Shown here piece by piece: positions 22,401 to 35,500 of a DNA stretch of 64,000 nt; position 1 is the first letter of the stretch; every line of letters begins with the position of its first letter. A model generated the notes under the pieces. The model saw only the letters and a list, made by a program, of their open reading frames with translations, did no database searches and was not told where the DNA came from. The DNA is from Istiophorus platypterus (lineage: Eukaryota > Chordata > Actinopteri > Istiophoriformes > Istiophoridae). A program made the translations under genes and the position numbers. The stretch spans positions 1,898,109 through 1,962,108 of the forward strand of contig CM029119.1 in NCBI GenBank assembly GCA_016859345.1, given 5' to 3'.

Positions 22401-24365
22401 TTGTACAGTGGCTAATATGCTGAAACACTTGTTTTCAGCATACAAGATATCATAGGATATTTTTTTAGTTTTAAGTCTGCATTTCATTTCGCTCATTGAA
22501 CAACTAAATACTACATTTAATTACATGAAAGTTAATCTAGAGATTCATTAATTATCTGCTTTTATTAACATTAACATCAACATATTAAACAATCCAGGTA
22601 TGCAGTTTATTAATCTCTACACTTCCTGGAGAAATCTGTGAGCATGGATCTCCACACCTATATTTTTTTTTCTTTTTCACAATGTGATGAGCTGCACTCT
22701 TCATAAGGCTGTGTAGCCCCCCTCCCCCCAAAGTTCCCCTTAACTGCGAGTCAGTGTCAGGTTTCTGGATGGAAGTTATCTTGCTATCAGGTCTGCACTC
22801 TCACTGGACATCAAAAGATATTAATCGGGATTTAACAGAATAACTTGAAGTGACCATGGTGTTGTCTCAAGACCCTAATGTAGTATTGGGTGCCTGACAA
22901 TTCATTTCTATCTAAACCCAAAGTAAGCTTGACATTTTGCCTATATGAGCCTAAACTTGACTTACATGTAAAACTGTTGATCATGTTAAACAATTGTTTT
23001 TGATCAAAATATTTTAAGTGCAACTCCAGCTCACCCACAAATGACAAACTAGAGCATGCTACCATTTTTAAGAGTCGACTCCAACGTCAAGAGTAGCTTT
23101 GTGGAGGTGGGACTGTGGCAGTCACACTGACTGACATTTTCATCTTAAAGATGATCTTTGTATGAATATTTGTGAAAATGGAACCTTAGGTGTATGGTTA
23201 TTAGTGTCTTACACGCTACGCTTAGTTATCTGTCAGTGGAGTCCATTGGGAAATACTCATACCTCATATTTTGTAATATACTTCAATAGGGCTGCAACTA
23301 GCAGTTATTTTCATTACCAATCAATATGACAGTTATTTTTTCCATGAATTGTTTGGTCCACAAAAGTTCAGAAAACAAGCAGAAAAATCACCTTTTTTTA
23401 ATTAAAAAATTCCGAAAGGCAAAAGCAATATATTTTAATTGCTTGTGTTTCTGAACGCCTGTTTACTAGAATACCAGTCCCCACATTTGAGATGCTTGAA
23501 ACTGAAAATGTTTGTATTGTTTTACATATTTTTGCATGAAAAGGGACCTAAACATTTAATCAATTATCAAAATAGTTGGTGATTAATTTTTTGTTGATCT
23601 AATACTTGATCAGTTTAATCTTGCAGCTTCACAGCTCATAAATCAATGCTGATCATGTGTACAGCTTTCTGAAACAGTTACACCACCAACCTTAGCTGGA
23701 TCCAGTCAAATCTGTGTATAAAGCTTTATCTAGATTCTTAGTTATCTGAAATAATCTTCAGTAAATGGTCCTTTTCTATGAAGTTTGTGCCTTGTGGATT
23801 GTTAAGGGACAGCTGTCCATACAGGACATTTTAAAGCCATTGTCATTAACAGTGCACTAATACTAGGTTCAACCAAAGAATGTTAAATATCTTTTAGAAA
23901 ACAGAACAAAATGAACACCGTAAACCTCAGGAAAAGTCATTGTGGAATAAAAGGTAGATGAATCCAAGTCAACCAAATAATACCTGATGACTCAAGTAGA
24001 AATACTTTTCTAACTCTCGTGCTACTTTTGCTTCTTAGGTTTATTGTTGTTATATAAACGCTTAAACACAAACTTTGTGTACTAAATCAAGGAAAACAAT
24101 TAAGCACTTTGTTGCTCACACCAGCAATTATTTGATGTTTTTGCTAATGCATTACTTTTGCTGTTTGTCCTTTAATCAGCTTAATGTGATGTTTGTATGT
24201 CTTCATTGTAATTCAGTATTGTAGCTTGCTGCTGCCATGTGTTTGCTGGCTTCTGCACAGTCTGTGGCCTGTTTCTGGATTTCTTATTTTCTTCCACATT
24301 GTGCTACATTTTGCTGGAAGTTTGATGTTTGAATTGGGAACATGGAAATAAAAGTTTGTTTTTTT
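19462..24365 (+). other. Probable STAT5 3' UTR and downstream sequence
   Basis: No coding exon is visible after the STAT5 stop. An early poly(A) signal AATAAA is at 19689-19694. A second good candidate is GGAAATAAAAG near 24347, followed by a T-rich stretch. Whether transcripts reach the distal site is inference. The stretch contains a MITE-like repeat at 23288-23610 and, at 20080-20230, a segment that resembles a dispersed fish repeat. Confidence 0.4.
23288..23615. repeat. MITE-like GGGCTGCAACTA repeat
   Basis: It starts AGGGCTGCAACTAGCAGTTA and ends ATCAATTATCAAAATAGTTG GTGATTAATTTT, the two ends of a short non-autonomous repeat very common in teleosts. A related fragment is at 63640-63900. 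Confidence 0.55.
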
Positions 24366-24459
24366 TAATTAATTGAATTACATTGTGCTTTACTGTCATT
24401 GATTTGTATTTTTGTTTTCATATTTTCATATTTTAACCTCACTAGTGGCACGGCTCTAG

Positions 24460-24985
24460 AGTGGGTGGAATCAGTTGATTAGTCCACTACTTCGGTCCAG
24501 ACTGGAATATCTCAGCATCTGTTTGATGTACCATTTAATTACATTTCTGCTCCACAGAGGAAGAATCCTAATGACTTTGGTGATCACTTTGATTTCCCTC
24601 AAACACAACCAGCAGGTTGACATTTCTGGCTATGTGAACCATCTTGACAACTTTGGCGGAAGTCCCATAAATTTTTGCTGCAACACCACCTGCAGTTAAA
24701 GGCTGTTGCTCATCATATATACCAACATTTTGTACAGACATCTCATTTTGAGGATAATTAAAGCAAAGATGATGCACTTGACCACAATTTAGAGTGTGCA
24801 TAGGATGTGAATACCTTTGTTGTTATTTCAATTTTTGATTTTAATAAATCTGCAAAACATTCTTATAACATGTTGTCACTTTATCATTATGGGTTTTTGA
24901 GTGTAGAGTGATGAGAAAAAAATCTACAACACAAAAATGTCTGCAAAAGTGAAGGGTCTGAACAGTTTCTGAAGCCACTGTAAGT
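24460..24985. mobile_element. Composite repeat: LINE-like tail plus Tc1-type terminal repeat
   Basis: 24540-24690 (CACAGAGGAAGAATCCTAAT, GACTTTGGTGATCACTTTGA) resembles a widespread fish retroelement tail. 24780-24983 ends with AGTGAAGGGTCTGAACAGTT TCTGAAGCCACTGTA, the usual Tc1-like terminal inverted repeat. The ORFs on either strand are not conserved genes. Confidence 0.45.
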
Positions 24986-25369
24986 AGTATTTTACTCTTG
25001 TCACTTGTAATGATTTCAAAAATCATATATTCAACATAAGTGTCTAGAAAATGCTAATTAAACAACAGCAATAGCTTGGATTGGATTTGAAGCACTTTAT
25101 GTCATGTTGTGTCTTATACAGTATCCCCAGAATGTTAAATGATTCAAAACTTTGTCCTTGTGCAATAATTGTTTTCAAGCCGAAGTGAAGGATATTTGAT
25201 CTTGTTTATAATTTAAAAAGAAAAAAAAGTTTAGATAAACACCACTGAAAGTACAGGCCCTGAAGTACAACCTCAGTGCACCAAATATCAGTTTACTTGT
25301 GATCACTGCAACTAAAGTGATTTATACCTGTGTTTTCTAATTAAGGATAAATGCGTGAACAAGGCTATA

Positions 25370-25710
25370 AAAGAAACTTTCTTTGTCTAATGCAACTCCA
25401 GATGGTGAAACTTCATAAAGATGGAAGCATCACCAGGCTACATAAGCTGTAGCACAGGAGGAAGGTTAGGAAGAGCCACACTACCAATAACAGAAGGGAC
25501 AGTGGTCTTCGACAAAAAACAATGCCATGAACAATCCATGATTTACACAGCCTTGCACTGAGAAACACATGGGTACGTGTTTCTGACTAAGAACAAGGAT
25601 TATCTGTGGAAACCGGTGTTTCAGTCAGTGGTCAGACAATGAAAAGGACAACGCAGGAAGTCAACCTCTATGGACAGCATCCAAACGCTGCAAAAATCAC
25701 ACAAGAGCAG
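25370..25710 (+). mobile_element. Tc1-like transposase fragment upstream of NAGLU
   Basis: 25395-25510 (ATGGAAGCATCACCAGGCTA and onward, GCACAGGAGGAAGGTTAGGA) is nearly identical to the reverse complement of 56595-56725. Further on, frames encode TTQEVNLYGQHPNAAKITQE, in the style of Tc1 transposases. It ends about 350 bp before the NAGLU ATG. Confidence 0.55.
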
Positions 25711-25804
25711 TTTCTGTCTTGTTTGTTTATTTCTTAGTGTAAGCACAGTGTATTGGTTAGCCTGTGGTGTAGAGTAAACAACACACTCCGGTGCTTTTTA
25801 TGAC

Positions 25805-26057
25805 ATGTTCACATGACTTCCAGCTTGTACCTGGGATCTGACCACTTCTGTAATATCACCATCATATGACAGCAAACAATGACCTTTGACAGAAGCCACA
25901 TTCTCTGATTGGCTGCGATTTATAAACGGGGCAATACCGCTGTCTGTGATTGGCCAGCGGCCTTTCAACGCTTCCTGGTTGACAACGACTGAAGAAATAA
26001 ACTAGTATTTAAACCTGTGCAACGGTGGGAACGTCCGCTCCTGTTGAAGGCATCAGG
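25805..26057 (+). promoter_or_regulatory. NAGLU promoter region and 5' UTR
   Basis: Two inverted CCAAT boxes (ATTGG) sit at 25908-25912 and 25949-25953, 41 bp apart, the sort of arrangement bound by NF-Y. TCACATGA at 25809-25816 matches an M-box/CLEAR-like E-box bound by MiT/TFE factors that control lysosomal genes. A TATAAA-like string is at 25921. The transcription start cannot be read from sequence alone. Function of these sites is inference. Confidence 0.5.
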
Positions 26058-26476
26058 ATGTCAACCGGACACGGCTGCAGCCTGGTCCTGGTCCTGGCCG
26101 TGGTTTTCTGCCTTTTCTTGAGCGCACACTCCAGGTTTCCTACTCTAGACCACCTCAGACCGAAAGCCAGCGACAAGGCTCAGGGGAAAGCAGTGGTCGA
26201 GCTGCTGCGGCGCCTGCTGGGGAGCAGGTCGGCGGAGTTCATCGTGTCGGTCAACAGCAGCCTTTCCAACGACAGCCTGGATGTGTGTGAGCTCCGCTCC
26301 ACCAAAAACGGCAAAGTGTTCGCCACGGGCAGCAGCGGCGTCGCTCTGGCCTCCGGAATATACAACTACCTCAAGTACTTCTGCAACTGCCATGTTTCGT
26401 GGTCAGGTGATCAGCTGGATCTTCCGCGTCCTCTGCCCAAGCTGTCGGGCGTCCTGCGCATCAACACCCCGCACAG
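26058..26476 (+). CDS. naglu: NAGLU exon 1
   Basis: Signal peptide and N-terminal domain; ends TPH plus two bases of Arg (CACAG|GTCATT). The donor is weak after GT, and a trinucleotide repeat begins immediately. The frame stays open into the repeat as a poly-Ser read-through to 26648, which is not the gene product. Confidence 0.93.
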
Positions 26477-26494
26477 GTCATTATCATCATCATT

Positions 26495-26541
<47 letters not shown>

Positions 26542-29500
26542 TATTATTATTAGTATTATTATTATTAGAATGGTGTGATGATAGACATCAGACATCCAGG
26601 GCACCGAGCAGGGCTGAGCTCATGGGGTCAGGGATTGTCTGCTGTTAAACCACTGCTTTAATGTCTTCAGACATATTCCACGGGGAGCACATTAGATTTA
26701 ACCCTAAGACAACTGTCCCATGGGGTTTTGTTTTAATTAATTATCTGTTACAGAAAGTATCTACACTTTCACTCTAGTTCTGTACTTATGTGCAGGTTTT
26801 ATATGCTTGTACTTTACCTGAGTATTTCATTATGCGCAGCCCTGGTTTTGATTTTTGATTAATGTTACTAGTTACTTTTTCGGGTTAAGATTTCACATGC
26901 AAAACATGTGTTGTTGTAGATTAAACTACACAACAGAATATAAAATAGTTAAAAATGACCTTGTGTCAACCAGATATTACATTAAAATAGCAATAATATC
27001 ATGATGATATCATGACTAATACAGTAGAAATTTAGTGATTTAGTATTTTAACATTGAGGTTTTGCCAATTATACTTTAGTCATGGATCTCAATATATCTT
27101 CCAGCCTTGTTTTTTTTATTTGGTGTTTATAAGGAAGTTAGAGTTTAGTGGTGTTTTTTTAAGAAAGGGTGGTTAATAAGCCATACAGATATTCGCTAAA
27201 TGAGTAAAAAAAATACAACACAAAAACAAACCATGATGACATGCCAGACTCTGCACTCAGTAATCTACATTATAGTCCCATGTGGTTATATGCTCAGTTT
27301 AATCAGAGGAAGATGAAGACTGGTGTGACTGTTGCATTAGTAAATAGGGTCTTCTATTTTTTTATGTCTTGTGTGTATGCTGTGAAAGAAACGTTGGTTT
27401 ATCATTCATTCAGTCTCTCTGATGTTCCTACAGATGTTTCAAGGTCTCTCTAAGGGGCCTTAGACAGATGTTTTATGAGGTCAGGGGGACTACATAGGGG
27501 GCAGGCTACTGCCTGATCATAAATGAAAATAAGCCTCCAAGTTCATGGAGAGTGTAAACATCATATAAGTTTATATCCCATTGAATGATGTGTTTAGGTA
27601 GAAGTAAAGGGAACCAATTAGAACTAAGTTCTTTGTTTCAAGATACACTATAAAAGAAGATTGTGAGATTCTTTCTACTGAGACTCTCATTTGACTTGTG
27701 ATAATGTTTATTTGTCTCTTATATTGTGACGTATAACATATTTCGCTTTAACCTGTCAGTGTTTTCTTTATCTTAATTGCGTTCAGAGTCCTTTGTAGAT
27801 AATCTTCCACACCAGTGCCCTGTAGAATTCACTGACAGCGCAGTTTTACTGTCATCAGCAAAACAGCTTCTTTAAAAATATTGTTTACGCACCAAATCCA
27901 TTTAACTTTGCTGTACCAGATGTATCCTAATGTGTGCCTACTCTTCATAGTAGCAGCCACAGAACTTCACTAGACAGAGGTGCCACTCCTGTTAAAATAA
28001 CGGTCACTGAATGATCAGTTGCTCTGAAAGTCATAGAGGTGTTAAGATAGTTAATGTATTTTATCGGCAGCTAAGAACATCTAAAAATATGGGTTTCTGT
28101 GCTTCCTTGAAAATATGACACAAAGTTTTTTCATGACATAATTATCAGACTTTATGAATAAGTCTGCCATGGTATGTCTATGTGTTTGAATTCTATGATC
28201 TCAAAATTTAGGCGGCATGCAACCTCCAGCCCCCTCCTCTACAGTACAGCTCAACAAAACCCTTGGGTGCATGACAAATGGAGCATTGTCACACATTTTT
28301 CATTGTTTACCATGAGCTCTATGGACACTTGTACCATGGATGGGCCCTTTTAAAGAAGCCTTCCTTTCAATTATCTGTTGTGCATTAGACCCGCATCAGT
28401 TCACCCCAGTTATGTCATGTACACAGTAGTTAATTTGAAAAAGCCATTGCACACATGCCACAGTTGGGTTTTCCCATGGATATAACTTAGTGGTGGAGGA
28501 CAACTCTTAGCCTCTGCGAAGCTTCAATCACTTTTGAACCGCAGGCACCAAAGACTGATTAAACTATCACTATTACACTATTTAAGAAACAATGACTGTC
28601 ATTTAAATTATATGTTGTTCAGCAATATGCATATTTTAAATACACTAAAATATGTAAGTAAGGAATTGGTGTAGTAAGTAAACGTTTTAGGGTATTGTGA
28701 CCTTATTTTATGGGAAATGACCTAGGAGAAACTGAATCAGCCCCTCTGCTTTAACATACAGTGCAGTCCATAAATATTTGGACAGTGACACATTTTCCAT
28801 TGCTTTGCCCTGCACCCCTGCACATTTTATTAATAATGAAACAGTAATGATAGGGTGAATGAGGTTTAAGCCTTAAGTGTGTTTTAGGGTTAAGTCAGCA
28901 CTTACTCAGTCACAAACCAAAAAAATCCTTGTTCAAAACTGCTACTACAGTCTGTATTGTATGCAGGCTTTGTTGTACCTATGTCTTTTTTTTTTTTTTT
29001 TTTTAAAGTACCATTAAAGGACACAACACTTCCATAGAGCCCCCAGGCTCTATGGGGGGGGGGTGTCCAAAATTTAAGCAGAAGAGGATGAAATATTTGT
29101 TTAGTCCGTAATATGAATCATGCTCAAAAAATACTAAACCCTATACTCGATATCGTCTTGTCCTACCTCCTGTTAATGCATAGGTCTTCAAACTTTTCAC
29201 CTCCAGTCTTTAACACCGGCTGTTATAAACAGTTTGCAAGACTAAATTGGGATAATCGGACTCATAACCTGTGAGTTGAGCTCCACAGAAGATTTGATTC
29301 AGCTATTCTCAGATGCTGACTAGAACTCTTTATGCCTCTTATAATGTTCCCATCATCTGAGAACTGACAATTGATTCTTTTTTTTTTATTTTTATTTCTT
29401 TTTAAAAGATCTTGATGGAACACCCACAACAGTAGTCATGTGAGGCAAATGTCAGATGTCAGTTGATTAGTAGAATCAAGTCTAGGGCCAGAGTCAATAA

Positions 29501-32500
29501 AAGAAAATCTTGGTCCACTGACATCATACCTGCCTTTCAACCAATCGATTGGTCCCAGAGGAAAAAAAATCTGCACATAATCTCTTTATTAACTAAATCG
29601 GCCACAGGGCACTGAATACACTCCACCTGGCAGCCACATTATTCATCTGTCCATCTTTTTCAGCCATTTATCCGAAGTCAGGTTGCGGTGGAAGCAGGTT
29701 AAGTGAGATAGCCCAGATTTCCCTTTACCCAGCAATGTATTCCAACTCCTCCTTGGGGATCCTGAAGCATTCCCAGGCCAAATGTATAATCCCTCCAGCA
29801 TGTTCTGGGTCAACCCCTTGGACTCCTGCCAGCTGGATGTGCTGGGAGACTTCCAGTGGAACCTCAACTGGCTCATTTTGACACAAAGGAGCAGTGGTTC
29901 TACTCGAAGCTCCCCACCATGGATGTCAGAGCTCTTTACTATGACTCTAAGGCTGAGCCCAACCACCCTGCAAAGGAAAATCATTTCAGCTGCCTCTGTA
30001 TCATTCCTTCAGTCATTACTAAAAGCTCATATCTATAGGTGAGGGTCAGAACATAGATTGACTGACTGGTAAATCGAAAGCTTTGCCTTTCAGCTCAGCT
30101 CCCTTTTCATCACAATCATCCAGTACAATGCCTGCTTTACTGCTGATGCTGCACCAATCCACCTGTCAATCTCCGAATTCAATCCTACCTCCACCTGTGA
30201 ACCCTGAGATACTCAAATTCCCCCACATGGTGAAGAAGCTCTATTCCAGCCAGAACGGAGTAATCCATTGTTTTCTGGCAGAGAACCATGGCCTCAGACT
30301 AGGAAGTGCTGACTCTCATTTCAGCCACCCCACTGCTGCAAACTGTTCCCGTTGAAGGTCTTGGTCTCATTAAGCCATCAGAACCAAGTCATCTGCAAAT
30401 CGCAGAGATGCAGTTGTCAGGCCAAAGACTCTCCACCTCCCAACTGCATCTTGAAATCCTATCAGTTACAATCACAAACAGGGTTGCTGACAAGGGACAA
30501 CCCTGCCGGAGGCCAACAACTCCCAAAGAAACGTGTCTGATTTCCTGCCAACAATACAGATACAACTCCTAGTCTGGTTATAAAGGGACTGGATGGCTTG
30601 TAGCAACATCCTCAGATCCCCATATTCACGCTGTACCCACCACAAGACCCCCCGAGGGACCTGGTCGTAGGCCTTCTCCAAGTCCACAAAGCATATGTAG
30701 ACTGGATGGGCAAACTCCCATCAGCCCTGATGTAGCCTTGGCAGGGTAAAGAGTTGGTCTGCTCTTTCATGACCAGGGCGGAAGCTGCATTACTCCTCCA
30801 TTACTTATCATGGTTCTGATGAGCTTTAAAACATCCCTCTGTCCGTCAGCTGAGCAATAATCTGTAATGTCAGAGACAGACAGGAAAGGAGGAGGAGAAA
30901 AGTTCACTTATAATGCTGTTACAATAAACTGTTGTCAGGAATTTGCCTTAGTGTGTTCCCAGTACAACAGAACAGACCTAAAAACACTAAACACAATAAA
31001 CCGATGATAAAACCTTATTAATAAAAAACATTTGAAATCTACAAAGTACCAGACATTTTGAATATAAGACTATCTACTTTGAATGCTGGAGGTCTGCAGT
31101 TCAGAGGTTCATTAACACAAACATATTAAGGGGTTATGATGTTATGATATGCAACAAAGATCACCAATCAGACATGGAACCTAGCTGGATTTTTCTACCT
31201 TTAAAAAAGGTTTTTAACATGTTTTCCGATATGTTATTTTATTTCCCAATCAAAACAAACATGGTAACCTGAAGGGACACACCACTTGCTGCCTTTGTAC
31301 CATGCAAAAAGATGTGAATTCATTACAGTAAATGAAATGTAAATGTACTGTACCTGTTCTTGATCAGACTCTTTCAAGAGCAGTCTATTGACAGATACTT
31401 AGAGAAAAATATTATTGTAGGGTTAAGTAAATGAAACCCTCATTATAAAGATGAACATGCATTTGAGAGTTCACTGGAGCAAAAACCACTGGTATTGGTC
31501 TGCAGAGATGAGGCAAAATGTGATCTGCTCAGATGATTTAACCATATTCATATGATTCACCATTCACCATGCACCACAGTGCATGTGTCACGTACGCCGA
31601 GAGATGGTACCAGCCTGAACACTTGACCCCTACAATGAGAGGATCTGGTGGCTTTTTTACTTTTTGGATCCCCTGTCCACTTAGAGAGAAGGTTCCCTGC
31701 TAATCAAGTCAAGGTTTTTCTGAGTGATCACCTGTATCCTATGATGAAACATTTTCATCCTGATGGGAGGGGTCTCCTCTAGGATGTCAGTGCCTCCATC
31801 CATAGGGAACAAGGGGTCACTGATTGGTTTGGTGAGCATGAAAATGATGTGAATCACATGCTTTGGCCTTCACAGTCACCAGATCTCAACCCAGTTGAAA
31901 ACCTAAGTGAGATTTTGGACCAATGTTTTTGACAGAGTTCTCCACCACCATCATCAAAAAATTAAATGAGGGGATATACTTTGGAAGAATGGTGTCCATC
32001 TCTCCAGAAGAGTTCAGAGACTTGGAAAATTACTGGCATTGAAGCTGCTCTGGTGTCTTGTGGTGGCTTAACATCCTACTTTGACACTTTATGTTGGTTT
32101 TCCCTTTAATTTGTCACCTGTCTGTACATGCACTTAAATGGTATACTTGACTTTTCACTGCTGTTTGAATTACAGATTGTAATTACCAGCCTAATTCTTA
32201 CAGAGCATGATTTTTTTAATCATTTATTTTCTCTTTATCTTGTAGCTTCATTTTTTTAGTTTGCATTGAGGGGTTAATATTTCATCTCCTTTGAATACAC
32301 ATCATTTTAAAGACTTATCACTTTGATAAAAAAGAATATATTTGTGTGTTTGTTTCTAGATTCCGGTATTACCAGAACGTCTGCACTTTTAGCTATTCCA
32401 CTGTTTGGTGGGACTGGTCAAGATGGGAAAGAGAGATTGACTGGATGGCACTCAATGGAATCAATATGCCACTGGCTTTCACTGGTCAGGAAGCTCTGTG

Positions 32501-35500
32501 GCAAGAGGTTAGAGCTAACCTATTAACCTGAAATTTATTACATTATTAAAAAAAATATGAATTTAACCACAGGAACACAGGTAAAAAAAAACAGCTTAGT
32601 ATCCACATTCGCTCCATTATTGACTTGTTTTAACCTAGATTTAAATATACCTTATATATTTTGGAACAGATGTAGCAAAACAAACCAGGGTGGCTGTCAA
32701 AAGGTAAATTACATACTTTATTCTGTAGTAAGATCAACAAGATAGATGACTTATTTAATGTAACAGGGGGAAGAAGATGAAGTAGAAGGGGGAGCGATTC
32801 CGAGAGGTGGGAGTCAGAGAAAGTTCCAACCTCTCTTGTTTGACCTTGTGAAATGACAAACTTATAGAAGCAGATGCATGATACATACCTTGATCTGTGC
32901 AGCAGCTTGTGAACATCAACTGATTTACGTTTTCTGTACCTTTAGGTTTACCGTGCTCTTGGGTTAAACCAGTCAGAGATTGAAGAGTTCTTCTCCGGCC
33001 CAGCGTTTCTTGCCTGGAACCGCATGGGAAATATGTTCAAATTCGGTGGGCCTCTGCCACAGTCCTGGCATGTGAACCAGCTCTACCTCCAAGTACTGAA
33101 ACCTCAATGTTTGGAAACAAAGTATAAAGCTACTTATGCACAGATAAGAACACTTCTTTTTTTGGGACCCCCTAGTGGAAATGTTCAACACTAACATAGA
33201 GAATGGATGAGCAGAAGTTTTTAAGAAACTTCTACCATCAGAAAATTTTTAAAAATCTGTAACTGCATCACCATTATGTGAACAGTTTGAATAATTAAGG
33301 TTGAAAATATCTGAGGAGACCGTCTCCATTTCAAGCATAAAAGTAATTTTTGCAATAATTTTTGCAGTTTTGGTAGCCATTCCTATTGTTTATGATAACC
33401 ATGTACTCAACAAAGTAAATGCTGAAACCCCCAGGCAGTGCTGGAATGTCATTAAAGTACACTTACTAAAATTCTGTAGTTTATTTGAAGTATTCGAAGT
33501 ATTTATACTTTTCTTAAGTATTTCCATTTGCCAGCTAGAGGGCAGCTAAGACTGTAATAATGAGATCCAAGTTATCATAAAGCAGAATTATCATTCAAGG
33601 GCCTTTTTTAAAGCTCAGTTTTTGTTCATTGACGAGTTTCAGTTTACAAGCTTCTTTGGAGGGAATCGCCTTATACAATGTTTTTCTCTTTCTTTCAGTT
33701 TAAAATCTTGGCGCGCATGAGATCATTTGGCATGATTCCTGTGCTGCCGGCCTTCTCTGGAAATATTCCAAAGGGAATCCTCAGGTGACTCAGATGTTTC
33801 TTTTTAACCTTTATGGTTATGCATTTTTTTTTTACTGTACATACGAGGTATTAAAGCCTTAACAACACTGGATTTTTTTAAGGGCTAATTCCACTGATAA
33901 TATTTAAAGAAAAAAAAAATTGTATGCAGAAATATTATTAACAGATACAACCAACCTAAATAGCATTTAAGACTTAAGAGTTGAGGACAAATGTGTATTG
34001 AGCAAAAAAACATTTTACAGTGTAGAAATCAATTTGTCAGTGCTCTTTGGTGGACAAACTATATAATGGACACACTGTTTCTAAAAGACTTCAAAATGGC
34101 ATTCCTCCAATGATATGCATTATGATCCAGTGTTTAGTATGCACTGGATCATAATGCAAGACAACATGTTAAAGGAATCCTTCGAGTCTGAATATTTCAA
34201 TCCCTTTGGTTTGAAAGGCTGTTCTGAAATATTTGTAGGCTGCCACTTTGTGGTAAAGGAGTGTTCAGATCTTTTACTTCACTCTGAGTATCAATACTGC
34301 AACGTAAAAATACTCAATTGCTACTAAATGTTCTGCAGTAAAAATGTCATTTAGTCTCAGTGTGTAAGTATTATTACAAAAATGTACTTAAAGTACTCAT
34401 AGAAGTGTCCTCCACAGTTTTTCCCTCTGAATTGTAATGGAAGAGAAATATAAAGTAGAATAAAATGGAAATGATCAAATATAAGCACCTCAAAGTACAA
34501 TACTACTTTTACAGCTTACACACTGTACCATCAATTTCATATATTTAAAAGATATTAACTTGTTGGTAATATATGCAAAATAAATGAATGGCCCGGTAGG
34601 CATTCTAAAGTGTGGGCATGCTTCGAAAATGTCCCTGGTTTCTATTAGTTGTTTTTTTTGTTTGTTTGTTTTTTATATCCAAGAAGCACAGCAAATGTAT
34701 GCAGGGATTAGTCATGTGTGAAGGTGTGATAGTAGGGGGCGATTTCATTTCTTCAATTGAGCTTTTTGGCTGAGCCACAACAGTTCAGCCCTATAAACAA
34801 CTGACCGACCGACTGACTGACTATGATAACAACACTGGTCAGCTGAATGCCGTGTGACCTAAGTGCTGAAGTTTCCCTGTTGGTTGTTGCCATTTCAAAA
34901 TTAATTGGCACAAACCGTTTGTATTGCATCATCAGGGGGATGTTTACAGGCAGTGTTAATAATGTAGTGCCTGAATTGCTGTTTATTGGCTTTTCAGACC
35001 CTTTTTTAGTGGCTTTTCTTCACAAAAGCATCTAGCGACTTTGTGGACAAACCCAAACTATTCCATAGAAAAGAGTTGCAAGAATTGCCCTGCGATCACA
35101 AAGTCAGGCCTCTACAGACACATCTCTCTATGTGTCTCAGTCAATTGACCGTACAGCAGCTGGGACAGATGTAAAGAGGGATCATTTTACAGGTGAATAT
35201 AGATGAAATCACAGCACAGCTGCTGTCTTTAACTCATGTGTCTGGTGATTTTGTCAAACAATGTCTCTGTTATAATATTGGGATTTTAGCAGCAGAGCAG
35301 CAGCTTGGAAATGACTGCTGGTTATCAGTGTCATCTTAATGGGCCACGTTTCAGTCCCTATTTCATATCTGTTCTGTTGTCTGACAACAGAAACAGAAAA
35401 CATGTCCATGGGAACAGTTTTATTAGGAATTGGACTGAACTAAAATACTGTAAATGTGAGCACAGAGAGTTGGAGCCATCCAGAATAATTCTAAATAGTC

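Noticed and set aside
26025..26057. Upstream in-frame start for NAGLU
   Set aside because: The codon at 26025 is GTG; the first ATG at 26058 is followed directly by a good signal peptide.
26477..26648. Poly-Ser tail of NAGLU exon 1
   Set aside because: It is read-through of a trinucleotide repeat in intron 1; conserved coding resumes at 32360.
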